DNA of 64,000 nucleotides from Vescimonas sanitatis (GCF_049060325.1 NZ_JBMGPW010000001.1:1-64000), one strand, 5' to 3'; shown: positions 15,236 to 23,872, counted from the stretch's first letter. Numbers and translations: made by a program. Notes: generated by a model not told the origin, from the sequence alone.

Positions 15236-16306
15236 ATGAAGACTATCGTTAGAAGAACAGCGCTGGCTGTCTGCATCCTTGTCCTGGCATTGATCCTGCC
15301 CACAGCCGCTTCCGCCGCCTGTGCAGGCTTTGATGACGTGCCGGAGTCTGCGGACTGCTATGAAAGCGTGATATATCTGGCAGAATGTGAAATCGCTGCC
15401 GGAACAGGAAATGACTGCTTCTCACCGGAACAGCTCATCACTGTGGAGCAATGGGCTGTCATGCTCTGCCGCGCCTATGGTGTGGAAACTATCGGTGATA
15501 GCTGGCAGGATGTGGGCCGAAGCAGCGTCGCGGAAGCCTACCGGCAGGGCTGGCTGAACGAAACCGCACTCTCCGCACCGCGCTCACCGATATGTCGCAG
15601 CGTGCTGGTTGAGAGTACTTTTGCCGCCGCGGATGTTCCGGTTTATGACAGCACGCTCTACGAGGGAGAGACATCGCTCAGCACGGCTGACAACATCCTG
15701 CGCGTGGGGCGGGAGCTCAGGCTGTGCTCTGATGATGCGGATACCAATGCGCTCGTGACGCGCGGAGAAGCGGCAATCATTCTTCATGCTGTCCTGACAC
15801 AGAGCTTCCACGTCGAGGAACCGCCTGCACCGGTGACGCTGGTGAATGCGGCAGGTGTCAATGTCAACGATTTCCTGCTGGAACTGCGGAAAGTACCCGA
15901 ACAGGTCCTCGATGCCTTCAACGCCGCCGGCTGGACATATTGCATCGACTTCGACTACATGGGCGGCCTCAGCAAGAAACTGAACATGAGCTGCATTGGA
16001 GCCACCAATTACAGCCGGAAAACCATCTACATCTCAGAGGCCGATGCGACGCTCCACGAGTTCGGGCATTTTCTGGATTATGCCCTGGGTTTTCCCGCAG
16101 AGCATGAACGGCTGTATCTGGCAGAATCGCAGAACTCCAGTCTGCGGGACTATGCCAAGACCAATAGCCGGGAATTTTTTGCCGATTGCTTCGTCCACTG
16201 GATCACATACAGCGCTGACAAAAAGCGCATGGATGATTTCCGGGATGCAGCACCGCAGACTTACGCCTACATGAAGAAACTGGCAACAAACAACTGGGGA
16301 GCCTGA
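15236..16306 (+). CDS. Secreted SLH protein with anthrax-lethal-factor-like (ATLF) metalloprotease domain
   Basis: A 356-residue protein started at ATG 15236 (GGAGG five bases upstream). A signal peptide (about residues 1-26, cleavage after ASA) is followed by SLH-type repeats (about 28-190; FDDVPESADCYESVIYLAE, FSPEQLITVEQWAVMLCRAYG) that usually bind cell-wall polymers. The C-terminal part has the zinc site HEFGH (H274, E275, H278) and a third ligand candidate E313 in REFFAD, the arrangement of the lethal-factor-like ATLF family of gluzincins. It probably sits on the surface and cuts a protein in the wall, on neighbours or in the host. It lies inside the ICE, after a terminator and before HU. 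Confidence 0.82.
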   Translation: MKTIVRRTALAVCILVLALILPTAASAACAGFDDVPESADCYESVIYLAECEIAAGTGNDCFSPEQLITVEQWAVMLCRAYGVETIGDSWQDVGRSSVAEAYRQGWLNETALSAPRSPICRSVLVESTFAAADVPVYDSTLYEGETSLSTADNILRVGRELRLCSDDADTNALVTRGEAAIILHAVLTQSFHVEEPPAPVTLVNAAGVNVNDFLLELRKVPEQVLDAFNAAGWTYCIDFDYMGGLSKKLNMSCIGATNYSRKTIYISEADATLHEFGHFLDYALGFPAEHERLYLAESQNSSLRDYAKTNSREFFADCFVHWITYSADKKRMDDFRDAAPQTYAYMKKLATNNWGA

Positions 16307-16354
16307 TACATACGGTTCGCCACGGGGCGTCACAGAAATGGCAGAGTCCCGCAG

Positions 16355-16384
16355 TTGACAGATTCTCCCTTTTCCCGCTATAAT
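16355..16384 (+). promoter_or_regulatory. Strong sigma-A promoter for the HU gene
   Basis: TTGACA (16355-16360) and TATAAT (16379-16384) match both consensus boxes exactly with an 18-base spacer. The HU start codon is 37 bases downstream. Confidence 0.88.
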
Positions 16385-16420
16385 GCAGTCATACTATAAA
16401 CGAAAAGGAGATTTATTTCC

Positions 16421-16693
16421 ATGAATAAAACCGAACTGACCGCCGCCATGGCGGAAACCAGCGGTCTGAGCAAAAAGGACTGCGAAGCGGCCCTCGCCGC
16501 CTTTACCGGCGCAGTGGAAACCGCCATGAAGAGCGGAGACAAGGTGCAGATGGTGGGCTTTGGCAGCTTCGAGGTAAAGAAGCGCCCTGCCCGTGTGGGC
16601 CGCAACCCCCGCACCGGCGAACCCATGACCTACCCCGCCTGCAAGGTGCCGGTTTTCAAGCCCGGCAAGGCACTCAAGGATGCCATTCGGTAA
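16421..16693 (+). CDS. hup: HU-family nucleoid protein
   Basis: A 90-residue HU protein. The N-terminus MNKTELTAAMAETSGLSKKD, GFGSFEVKKRPARVGRNP and the beta-arm sequence RNPRTGEPMTYPA match the bacterial HU pattern. It wraps and bends DNA as a dimer and could assist integration, relaxosome assembly or silencing of the element. AAGGAG lies 11 bases before the ATG. It has its own consensus promoter and a terminator, so it is an independent unit. ICE-borne HU genes are known; it could also be a second chromosomal copy. Confidence 0.95.
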   Translation: MNKTELTAAMAETSGLSKKDCEAALAAFTGAVETAMKSGDKVQMVGFGSFEVKKRPARVGRNPRTGEPMTYPACKVPVFKPGKALKDAIR

Positions 16694-16996
16694 AGCCACA
16701 TAACAGCAAGTTCCCCCGTGTCCTTCCAACCATATGAGAGGGCGCGGGGGGGTTCTTTGGGAAAAGCCGTTGGTAAGCGCAGACCTCGTGTTTCCTGATG
16801 GACGGAAACCGCACAGCATGGTATTCTTTCGATAAGGACTGACGTTTTCCAATACATTTCTGGGCATACCGGGCAACCACCGGTGAAAAGCGATTGCATT
16901 GTAAGGGAAATCCATGCAGGCAGAAAGAGCATGATCAGTGCTCCGGCTACCGCCGTATCAAACGCAGATACCGGCTCCTATACGAAAGGATGTCAT
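16694..16996. other. 303-base intergenic stretch after HU
   Basis: The first part holds the HU terminator. The remainder carries no convincing gene or promoter; an in-frame extension of the next gene back to 16883 exists but has no ribosome site. Confidence 0.5.
16711..16759 (+). terminator. Terminator after HU
   Basis: CCCCCGTGTCC (16713-16723) pairs with GGGCGCGGGGG (16740-16750) with one G-T pair, followed by GGTTCTTT. The T-run is weak. Confidence 0.55.
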
Positions 16997-19264
16997 ATGG
17001 CAAAGAAAAAGAACGGCCGCAATCCACGCAATACGATGGAAAGTACAGACAGGAAGCTGATTGGCAATGCTTTTGATGACGCCATTCGCTTTGCGCGGAA
17101 AAACAGTTCCCATCCCAATGCGCCTAAGATCTATGATCTTGTCGGCCCTATCCTGAAGCGCCGCAAGGCCGCTGTTTACAACCTGCTGCCAGAAATCAGA
17201 AAACGATTCGGGCAGCTCTATGGAAATTCGGATACCGGCATTTTAACAGCATGGATCAATGAATGCAGTGCTCTGAACCATTCTGTTGACGGGGTGGATC
17301 ACCTGTATTACATCACGCTGGCCGCTGCGATCTTTATGCTGGATGAGTTGAAACATGACGGAAGGCTCCCCGCTGCGTACCGTTATTTTAATTCTTCTCA
17401 GGAAGCGCTGATGTCTGTTCGACTGCCGGATATTTATGACCCGTGTCACGAAGAGATCGTGCTGCGGGGCATGATGGAGCTGATCCGGGAACGTGACCCG
17501 CGGGACAATCCATTTCAAACCTACATCAATGACGTGTCTGCCCAGCGCACGGAACCGGTGATCCACCAGAAGCCGGAGCAGGATTCCGAAAGTCTGTCCC
17601 CGCGGGAGCGTTTTAACGCTGTCATGGCCTTGGTCCCTTCCGTTGTAAAGGAACGGGCTATGAAGCGGTTCATAGAGAAGTATTGGGAGTTTCTGGGCAT
17701 CTTCTTCGCCTGTGACGCTCCGCTGTGTAAGAAGCAGACCGAATTACTGCGACAATCGGATTCCATCATGCGCGAGTGCCGCAAACTGCATAAGAGACTC
17801 GTGGAAAAACGGGAGGAAAAGAAATCGCCAAACATACCGCGCTATGTATTGGCTCCGAAAGCCGCGCTTCCTTTCCAAAAGCTGCAGGATATAAGCGGAA
17901 ACTGCGGAATGAGCAGAGCGGAAACCTTCGCCATAGACGAAATGGACCGGCTGCAGGCGATGGCTGCGCAGGGCCTCGCTATGGAGGATGCGGCCGACGA
18001 TGCAGGGCACAGACGGTTCTCACTCGCCCTGTTCGCACATTCCGCACAGATGGTTAAGCAAGAAGACCTTATAGAAAACCTGGACGCCGACATTGCGGAA
18101 TGCCTTTTGCGTTTTGAAGTCAACGACCCGTATGAAACCTGCTTTGGCTATCTGTGCCTCATAGAAGCCGGAAGCGATATCCCATGGACCTATAATGCCG
18201 CTGTTGCCGTTCTGATGGCTGCGGCACGCAAGCTGCCATGGAACGCACGCGCACTCGATGAACTGGACGACCTCACGGATGGGTTTGATGAAGAAAGCGA
18301 TTCGGAATACCTGCATGAGAACGCGGATGGGGATTTTGCAAGGGATAAAGACATCGCGCCCATCGACTGGAACGATCGAAAGGCGGACCTATATCGACTC
18401 AGCTATTTGAATACGCCCCTCTACACGCCCTTGGAATCGCCTGTGCCTGACTGGAAATTGAATATCCCGCAGATCCTGTGTGGCCTTACGGGAATCGTAA
18501 TGCCGCGAACGGTTTCCGACAGCGACGGAATGGCAGAGGTTTTCGAGGCAGCAGGCGTGGAGAAAGGCACTGCGAAGGGGTTGGAGCTATATCTTCAAAT
18601 TGCTCTGGACGTACAGATGCAAAGCAGGGACTGGCGGCATGACTTCCGACATCCCTCTGCCGCACTTCCGAAAGGACTCAGCGACTCTGATGCCGAAAAC
18701 GCAGTCAACATTGATAAGGAGGATGACATTGATGGGCTGAAAGCCAAAATCAGACGGCTAAGGGAATCCAATGAGAAATACAGGGAAGATCTCTACCAGA
18801 TCCGGCGCGAAATGGAAACGGTTAAGGAGCACACCGCAAACGTGGAGAAGCGGGCGGCTGCCGAGAGGACGGAACTCGCTGAACTCCGGGAGCTGATTTT
18901 CATGCAGGCCAATGCCGTTGAAATGGGGGGACCGGAACAGGATAAAGCGGCAGAACTGAAATTTCCTTATTCCACGCGAAAGAGAGTCGTTGTCTTCGGC
19001 GGCCATGACTCCTGGCGCAAGGCGATTCGCCCGCTTCTTCCCAATGTCACCTTTATCAACCGTGAGCAGAGACCCAACGCGGATATGATCAAGGCGGCGG
19101 ATGTGGTCTGGATCCAACCCAATGCGCTCTCTCATCGCAGCTTTTATAAGATCATCAATGTGGTTCGAACCAATCAGGTGCAGATCCGGTACTTTGGCTA
19201 TGCCAGCGCAATGAAATGCGCGGTGCAGGTGCTGGAGGATGATGCTTCCGATGGGAAGCGTTGA
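16997..19264 (+). CDS. Large coiled-coil protein with C-terminal DUF2325 domain
   Basis: A 755-residue cytoplasmic protein starting at ATG 16997 (AAAGGA six bases upstream). The first 600 residues have no family I recognise: mainly helical, with acidic stretches (DLTDGFDEESDSEYL). A coiled coil follows (about 615-680; LKAKIRRLRESNEKYREDL). The last 85 residues (RKRVVVFGGHDSWRKAIR, then INREQRPNADMIKAADVVWI and LSHRSFYKIINVVRTNQVQI) match DUF2325, a Rossmann-like domain usually found alone at about 100 residues. No membrane segment or nuclease motif is visible. It follows HU and precedes the redox cluster, and may be ICE cargo, for instance a sensor or defence protein; that is speculation. Confidence 0.75.
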   Translation: MAKKKNGRNPRNTMESTDRKLIGNAFDDAIRFARKNSSHPNAPKIYDLVGPILKRRKAAVYNLLPEIRKRFGQLYGNSDTGILTAWINECSALNHSVDGVDHLYYITLAAAIFMLDELKHDGRLPAAYRYFNSSQEALMSVRLPDIYDPCHEEIVLRGMMELIRERDPRDNPFQTYINDVSAQRTEPVIHQKPEQDSESLSPRERFNAVMALVPSVVKERAMKRFIEKYWEFLGIFFACDAPLCKKQTELLRQSDSIMRECRKLHKRLVEKREEKKSPNIPRYVLAPKAALPFQKLQDISGNCGMSRAETFAIDEMDRLQAMAAQGLAMEDAADDAGHRRFSLALFAHSAQMVKQEDLIENLDADIAECLLRFEVNDPYETCFGYLCLIEAGSDIPWTYNAAVAVLMAAARKLPWNARALDELDDLTDGFDEESDSEYLHENADGDFARDKDIAPIDWNDRKADLYRLSYLNTPLYTPLESPVPDWKLNIPQILCGLTGIVMPRTVSDSDGMAEVFEAAGVEKGTAKGLELYLQIALDVQMQSRDWRHDFRHPSAALPKGLSDSDAENAVNIDKEDDIDGLKAKIRRLRESNEKYREDLYQIRREMETVKEHTANVEKRAAAERTELAELRELIFMQANAVEMGGPEQDKAAELKFPYSTRKRVVVFGGHDSWRKAIRPLLPNVTFINREQRPNADMIKAADVVWIQPNALSHRSFYKIINVVRTNQVQIRYFGYASAMKCAVQVLEDDASDGKR

Positions 19265-19382
19265 GCCGACGCGGATGCTGTGTTCAGCAACATCCCACCT
19301 GCTGAATCACGCTTTTTATGAGAACGCTGAATGGCTGAAGGTTTCCTATATCAGATTTCATGGGATCACAAGTGAAAAGTGA
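19239..19382 (+). CDS. Possible short coupled gene (up to 47 residues)
   Basis: GGAGG (19234-19238), inside the end of the DUF2325 gene, is followed by ATGATG at 19239-19244 in another frame. That frame stays open to TGA 19380-19382. The product ends NHAFYENAEWLKVSYIRFHG plus six residues. The overlap with the upstream stop would give translational coupling. The evidence is only the ribosome site and the frame, so it may be chance. Confidence 0.25.
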   Translation: MMLPMGSVEPTRMLCSATSHLLNHAFYENAEWLKVSYIRFHGITSEK

Positions 19383-19406
19383 CACAAAAGCCTTGAAAAA
19401 ACGGAA

Positions 19407-19435
19407 TTGACAACAAATGACAACTACACTACAAT
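19407..19435 (+). promoter_or_regulatory. Sigma-A promoter upstream of ferritin
   Basis: TTGACA (19407-19412) and TACAAT (19430-19435) are separated by exactly 17 bases. The ferritin start codon is 115 bases downstream, leaving a leader of about 105 bases. Confidence 0.75.
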
Positions 19436-19550
19436 AAAAGTGAGATCAGGCTTCGGCATCCGACTATAAATAGCGCATACGAAATGCAGTTCTTGTGAAA
19501 TGTTTCCCAGCTTTTGAAAATAACATTTTTATAAAAGTGAGGATCAGGAT

Positions 19551-20063
19551 ATGAATCAGACGGTGGCAAAGCTCATTAACGAGCAGATCAACAAGGAATT
19601 CTATTCGGCGTACCTTTATCTGGACTTCGCCAACTACTATGCGCAGGTGGGTCTGGACGGATTTGAAAACTGGTATAAGGTGCAGGCGCAGGAGGAGCGC
19701 GACCACGCGCTGCTGTTCTATCAGTATATGCAAAACAACAACGAGGCGGTCACCTTCGAGGCGGTGGCCAAGCCGGAGTGGGAGCGCGGGGATCACATGA
19801 CTCCGCTGAAAAAGGCGCTGGAGCATGAGAAGTATGTCACGGCCAGCATCGACGCGATCTACGCCGCCGCCTACGAGGTTCGGGACTTCCGCACTATGCA
19901 GACACTGGACTGGTTCATCAAGGAGCAGGGCGAGGAGGAGAAGAACGCCTCTGACCTCATCACCAAAATGGAGCTTTTCGGCGGGGACAGTAAGGGGCTC
20001 TATATGCTCAACAGCGAGCTGAAAGCGAGAACCTATGCCGCGCCCACGCTGGTGCTGGACTAA
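19551..20063 (+). CDS. ftnA: Ferritin (non-heme, bacterial)
   Basis: A 170-residue four-helix ferritin of normal length. Ferroxidase-centre residues are visible: E16 and Y23 in NKEFYSAYLYL and E49 with H52 in QEERDHALLF; a later Glu lies in LEHEKYV and a Gln in WFIKEQGEEEK. It would oxidise Fe(II) and store it in a 24-subunit shell in the cytoplasm. AGTGAGGA precedes ATG 19551. The desulfoferrodoxin gene follows by 28 bases, linking iron storage with superoxide removal in one operon. Confidence 0.95.
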   Translation: MNQTVAKLINEQINKEFYSAYLYLDFANYYAQVGLDGFENWYKVQAQEERDHALLFYQYMQNNNEAVTFEAVAKPEWERGDHMTPLKKALEHEKYVTASIDAIYAAAYEVRDFRTMQTLDWFIKEQGEEEKNASDLITKMELFGGDSKGLYMLNSELKARTYAAPTLVLD

Positions 20064-20091
20064 AATCAACGGACGAAGAAAGGAGATCACC

Positions 20092-20466
20092 ATGAAACAG
20101 AGATTTTTTATTTGTAAGCATTGCGGAAACCTCATCGCCATGGTGAAGGACACGGGTGTGCCCGTGGTCTGCTGCGGCGAGAAGATGCACGAGCTAATCC
20201 CTGGCACCACCGACGCTTCGGTGGAAAAGCATGTCCCCGTCTATACCGTCGAGGGGAGCACCGTTCATGTCAAGGTGGGCGAGGCGGAGCATCCCATGCT
20301 GCCGGAGCACTACATCGAATGGATATCCATCCAGACGAAGCAGGGCAACCAGCGCAAGGAGCTGCATCCCGGCGAGAAGCCGGAAGCCTGCTTCGCCCTG
20401 TGCAAGGGAGACGAGGTGGAGGCGGCCTATGCCTACTGCAACCTCCACAGTCTCTGGAAAAAATAA
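20092..20466 (+). CDS. dfx: Desulfoferrodoxin / superoxide reductase
   Basis: A 124-residue two-domain protein starting at ATG 20092 after AAAGGAG. The desulforedoxin-type centre I has C8, C11, C27 and C28. The C-terminal superoxide reductase domain has the His ligands in EKHVPV, EHPMLPEHYIEW and the closing CNLHSLW, giving the Fe(His)4Cys site. It reduces superoxide to hydrogen peroxide without making oxygen, using electrons from rubredoxin. Two genes on is a flavin reductase-rubredoxin fusion that could supply them. Confidence 0.95.
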   Translation: MKQRFFICKHCGNLIAMVKDTGVPVVCCGEKMHELIPGTTDASVEKHVPVYTVEGSTVHVKVGEAEHPMLPEHYIEWISIQTKQGNQRKELHPGEKPEACFALCKGDEVEAAYAYCNLHSLWKK

Positions 20467-20821
20467 CAGCCATATTGAAAGAAAGCCCTTACATATAAGA
20501 GCAGAAAGATGCCCTTGTTTTCAGAACGGACCGATCAAAAACAGCGAATGGTGACCGGCCTGCAATGAGTAATCCATTTCACCGCAAATAATCATTGAGC
20601 CGTGCAGCGCCGTTCGCTCTGCCTGAGAACAGGCAGAGTTCGTAGGGGCTGTGCGGCTTTTTGTATCAACGCAAGGGCAGGGAAAAAGCGCGGGGAGCAC
20701 CCTTGCCAATATTGCTTCCGCCGGGGACAACGATATTGCAAATGCAACAGTTGTTTTTACAGAGTTCTGATATACTACTATTAAATAACGGCAAGGCCAA
20801 ATACGACAGGAGGACAACGCC
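20467..20821. other. 355-base intergenic stretch between dfx and hrb
   Basis: It holds a long hairpin with a T-run at 20598-20662 and no convincing gene. TATACT at 20771-20776 is a plausible -10 box for the next gene, but no well-placed -35 box is seen. Confidence 0.5.
20598..20662 (+). terminator. Extended hairpin terminator or structured leader
   Basis: An inner stem CTCTGCCTG-AGAA-CAGGCAGAG (20617-20638) is perfect. An outer stem, AGCCGTGCAGC (20598-20608) with GCTGTGCGGCT (20648-20658), pairs with two G-T wobbles and is followed by TTTTT. The two-tier form is more elaborate than an ordinary terminator. Confidence 0.65.
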
Positions 20822-21448
20822 ATGATCGACAAGAAAGCTTACCAAAAGATGGACTACGCGCTGTGCCTGCTCAGTGCCCACGCTGACGGAAAAGACAGCG
20901 GCTGCATCATCAATTCATTCCATCAGGTGACCAGCAGCTTCCCTGCAAAGTTTACCATTGCCGTCAATCGCGAGAATGTGACCGCCGCAGCGGTCGAGCA
21001 GGCGGGCAGCTTCTGCGTAACGCTGCTCGCCCACGATGCGCCCACGGCGCTCATCAACGATTTCGGCTACCGCTCCGGCCGTGTCGCGGATAAGTTTTCC
21101 CCATACGAGGTCAGACGCGATGAGGTCGGAAACCCCTACCTTACCGACAGTATGCTCTCCCGGGTATCCTGCCGTGTAATTGACCGGCTGGAGATCGGAA
21201 GCTACACGCTCTATGTCGGGCAGGCGACGGAGGCAGAGGTGTTCGGCAGCGGCGAGGTGCTGACGCTCAACGCCTACGCCGCGCGGGGCAAGGCTGTACC
21301 ACCCACCGCTACGGTGTACCGCGAAATGGTCGGCGGCGGCTTCAAATGCAGTGTCTGCGGGTACATCCACGAGAGCGAAACATTACGCGATGACTTCATC
21401 TGTCCTATCTGCCGCGCCACGGCGGACAAGTTCGTCCGACAGAAATAA
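20822..21448 (+). CDS. hrb: Flavin reductase-rubredoxin fusion (high-molecular-weight rubredoxin)
   Basis: A 208-residue protein. Residues 1-160 form a flavin reductase/flavoredoxin FMN-binding barrel (SGCIINSFHQVTSSFPAKFT); the end is a rubredoxin domain with C176, C179, C194 and C197 (KCSVCGY and CPICRA). In anaerobes this fusion passes electrons from NAD(P)H, via partner proteins, to oxygen- and superoxide-reducing enzymes. The short rubredoxin loop is normal for the Hrb type. It starts at ATG 20822 after AGGAGGA and is followed by the nitroreductase-like gene. Confidence 0.92.
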   Translation: MIDKKAYQKMDYALCLLSAHADGKDSGCIINSFHQVTSSFPAKFTIAVNRENVTAAAVEQAGSFCVTLLAHDAPTALINDFGYRSGRVADKFSPYEVRRDEVGNPYLTDSMLSRVSCRVIDRLEIGSYTLYVGQATEAEVFGSGEVLTLNAYAARGKAVPPTATVYREMVGGGFKCSVCGYIHESETLRDDFICPICRATADKFVRQK

Positions 21449-21487
21449 GTATTTGGAACCGCATTGTGAAAGAGAAAGGAGTGTTTT

Positions 21488-22351
21488 ATGAATTACATCG
21501 CCATGATTCAAAACCGCAGATCCGTGCGGGCCTTCCGCAGTAAAGAGGTGTCGGACGCAACGCTTGCCGAGCTGCGCACGCACTATGAAAGAAACTGCAG
21601 CCGTCTGATTCCGGAGCTTGCAACAGAGCTTGTAATTCTTGATGCGGACGCGCAGAGCGCACTCGAGGGCGCGGCCGGGTACCAGCAGTTCCTCATCGGC
21701 GCGCCGCACTATCTGATGCTCCTCAGCGCCCCGCATATCCATGCGGAGGAAAACGCGGGCTACATGATGGAGGAGCTGGTGCTCAAACTCACCGAGCTTG
21801 ACATCGACAGCTGCTGGCTGACTTTCACTGACAGCGCACGTATCAAAACCGCCCTTGGACTGACCACACCGCTGGAGGTCGCCGCCATCGTCGCCTTTGG
21901 CTATGGGGAAAAGACGCAGAAAAAACTGCGGCTGAATATTCTGAATATGTCAACGGTCGATGTGACCGTCGAGCAGCAGTACTTTGCACCGAAAAAGGGT
22001 ATCAGGGAACTGGTCAATGTAGATACCTGGGGCAATAAGGAGGGGCTTGACGAGATGCTGGGCTTCTACGATGATATGCTCTGGCAGGCGTTTTACGCCG
22101 TATCCCTTGCACCGAGCTATCTCAACCGTCAGCCCTACGGCTTTCTGGTAAGAGATCATGAGATTATCTTCGTGCAGATATCCGACCCCTATACCGACGG
22201 CACGGATGCCGGTCTCGACGCCGGCATTGCCCTGCTGCACTTCGCGGCGGTCGCCGCTCAGCTGCTTGGTAAGGGACGCTGGGAACTGGATCCGGAGGGA
22301 GTCGAGGGTATTCCAGAGAGCGGCCGTGCATTGGCACGCTATTGGATGTAA
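21488..22351 (+). CDS. Nitroreductase-family protein
   Basis: A 287-residue protein. The opening MIQNRRSVRAFRSKEVSD is the FMN-phosphate-binding start of nitroreductases, and the middle (YMMEELVLKLTELDIDSCWL) and later AVSLAPSYLNRQPYGFLV are typical of the family. It probably uses FMN and NAD(P)H to reduce nitro compounds or quinones; the substrate is unknown. AAAGGAG precedes ATG 21488. It lies in the redox cluster between hrb and a phosphoribosyltransferase gene. Confidence 0.88.
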   Translation: MNYIAMIQNRRSVRAFRSKEVSDATLAELRTHYERNCSRLIPELATELVILDADAQSALEGAAGYQQFLIGAPHYLMLLSAPHIHAEENAGYMMEELVLKLTELDIDSCWLTFTDSARIKTALGLTTPLEVAAIVAFGYGEKTQKKLRLNILNMSTVDVTVEQQYFAPKKGIRELVNVDTWGNKEGLDEMLGFYDDMLWQAFYAVSLAPSYLNRQPYGFLVRDHEIIFVQISDPYTDGTDAGLDAGIALLHFAAVAAQLLGKGRWELDPEGVEGIPESGRALARYWM

Positions 22352-22482
22352 CTGTAATGAGGGTAAAAGAAAGGCTGGCCGCAGCGCAATGACATCAGGC
22401 ATAAATAGCAGGAGAACATCCCAACACGCACATCCAGATCATCCCTACAGGCACTATGAATGTTAAGCGAGGAGGAATGATG

Positions 22483-23139
22483 ATGAGTTCCATGCGTATC
22501 AAATCCAGAGAAAATCCAAATCTGGAGATCTCTGCGTTTCGCGGACATTTTGCGACCCGCCACTCCCACAACAGCCACTACCTTGACATAACCCGCATGA
22601 AGCATGAGTACGGCATGGCGGCTGATGCGGCCGGTATCCTTGTGCAGCACTACATCTATGAGAAGCAGATCGACACGATCGTCTGTATGGACGGCAGCGA
22701 GGTCATCGGCACGTTCCTCGCAGGGAGGCTTGCCAAGAACGACCGCTTTGCCGTGAACTCCGGCAGGAACGTCTGCATCGTCACGCCCGAATATGACTCC
22801 AACGGCCAGCTCATCTTCCGCGACAATCTGGCGGGCATGGTTTCCGGTAAAAACGTGCTGCTTCTGATCTCCACTGTAAACTCCGGTAAAACGGCGCGCC
22901 GTGCGATGGAGTGCATTGAGTATTACGGCGGAAGCCTGCAGGGGATCGCCGCAGTATTCAGCGCGATTGCAAAGGTGGACGAGGTGCCGGTGATGAGCAT
23001 CTTCTCCCCCGAGGACATCCCCGGCTATATGACAAGCCTTGTGCCTGATTGCCCGCTGTGCAGAGCTGGACAGAAAATCGACGCGCTGGCCAACAGCTAT
23101 GGCTTTTCCGTTCTGAAATGTAATGACAATATGAAATAA
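22483..23139 (+). CDS. Phosphoribosyltransferase-like protein (orotate PRTase type)
   Basis: A 218-residue protein with a PRTase fold. The hydrophobic strand and loop VLLLISTVNSGKTARRAMEC occupies the position of the PRPP-binding motif but lacks the usual acidic pair, and an upstream strand is IDTIVCMDGSEVIGTFLA. A possible metal pair appears late (CPLCRAGQ). Three ATGs follow GGAGG (22477, 22480, 22483); I take the third for its 7-base spacing. It may be a PRPP-binding regulator rather than an enzyme. It is in the same direction as the redox genes. Confidence 0.75.
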   Translation: MSSMRIKSRENPNLEISAFRGHFATRHSHNSHYLDITRMKHEYGMAADAAGILVQHYIYEKQIDTIVCMDGSEVIGTFLAGRLAKNDRFAVNSGRNVCIVTPEYDSNGQLIFRDNLAGMVSGKNVLLLISTVNSGKTARRAMECIEYYGGSLQGIAAVFSAIAKVDEVPVMSIFSPEDIPGYMTSLVPDCPLCRAGQKIDALANSYGFSVLKCNDNMK

Positions 23140-23212
23140 CCTGCGGACTTGCAGCTCATCCATTGTATATGTTTTAGGGAAGAATCAGCCCAAAACTAGA
23201 GAGGAGTGCAGA

Positions 23213-23872
23213 ATGAGGCGGATTATCACTGTGGGTCGTGAATTCGGCAGCGGAGGACGGGAGATAGGACGAAGAATCGCAGAAGAACTGCAAATTGCTT
23301 ACTACGATCAGGAAATTATTACGGAAATCGCAAAAAGAACAGCGCTGTCCGAAGCATATATCCGGCAGATAGAGGAGAAACGTCCTGTTGTGAGTTTCCC
23401 AATTCACGTTGGACACAGTTTTTATCTGAGCCCAGATCCTACGTTCCATCCGGATTTGTCCATCTACACGAAGCAGCATGATTTGCTTCACGAACTTGCG
23501 CGAAAGAGTGATTGCGTTATCGTTGGCCGCTGTGCGGACTTTATCCTCCGAGATCAGAAGCCCATTCGTATTTTCTCTTATGCAGATATGCCGAGTAAAA
23601 TCAAGCGCTGCATAGACCGCCGGCCAGTAGACGAGAACCTGAGCGAGGCTCAGATGAAAAAACGGATTATGGAAATCGACCGGAGCCGCGCACAGTATTA
23701 TTCCTTCTTCACTGAGCAGAAGTGGGGAGCGAAGGAAAACTTTGACCTGCTGGCAAACACATCCGGCACTGACATTAAAAAGATGTCTGAATCCTTATGT
23801 AGTTACATTAGGGCTTCCGCCTATGCGGAGCTGCCCCCGATCGCGGACGGCTACTGGAAAATGCGCTCTTGA
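23213..23872 (+). CDS. Cytidylate-kinase-like protein
   Basis: A 219-residue protein with an N-terminal P-loop GREFGSGGREIGRRIAEEL, the pattern of the Cytidylate_kin2 group, and later VIVGRCADFIL. The group is widespread in Clostridia and resembles nucleoside monophosphate kinases, but its substrate is not established. GAGAGGAG precedes ATG 23213. The gene ends just before an AT-rich stretch and a truncated coding remnant, so it may mark the end of the redox cluster. Confidence 0.85.
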   Translation: MRRIITVGREFGSGGREIGRRIAEELQIAYYDQEIITEIAKRTALSEAYIRQIEEKRPVVSFPIHVGHSFYLSPDPTFHPDLSIYTKQHDLLHELARKSDCVIVGRCADFILRDQKPIRIFSYADMPSKIKRCIDRRPVDENLSEAQMKKRIMEIDRSRAQYYSFFTEQKWGAKENFDLLANTSGTDIKKMSESLCSYIRASAYAELPPIADGYWKMRS

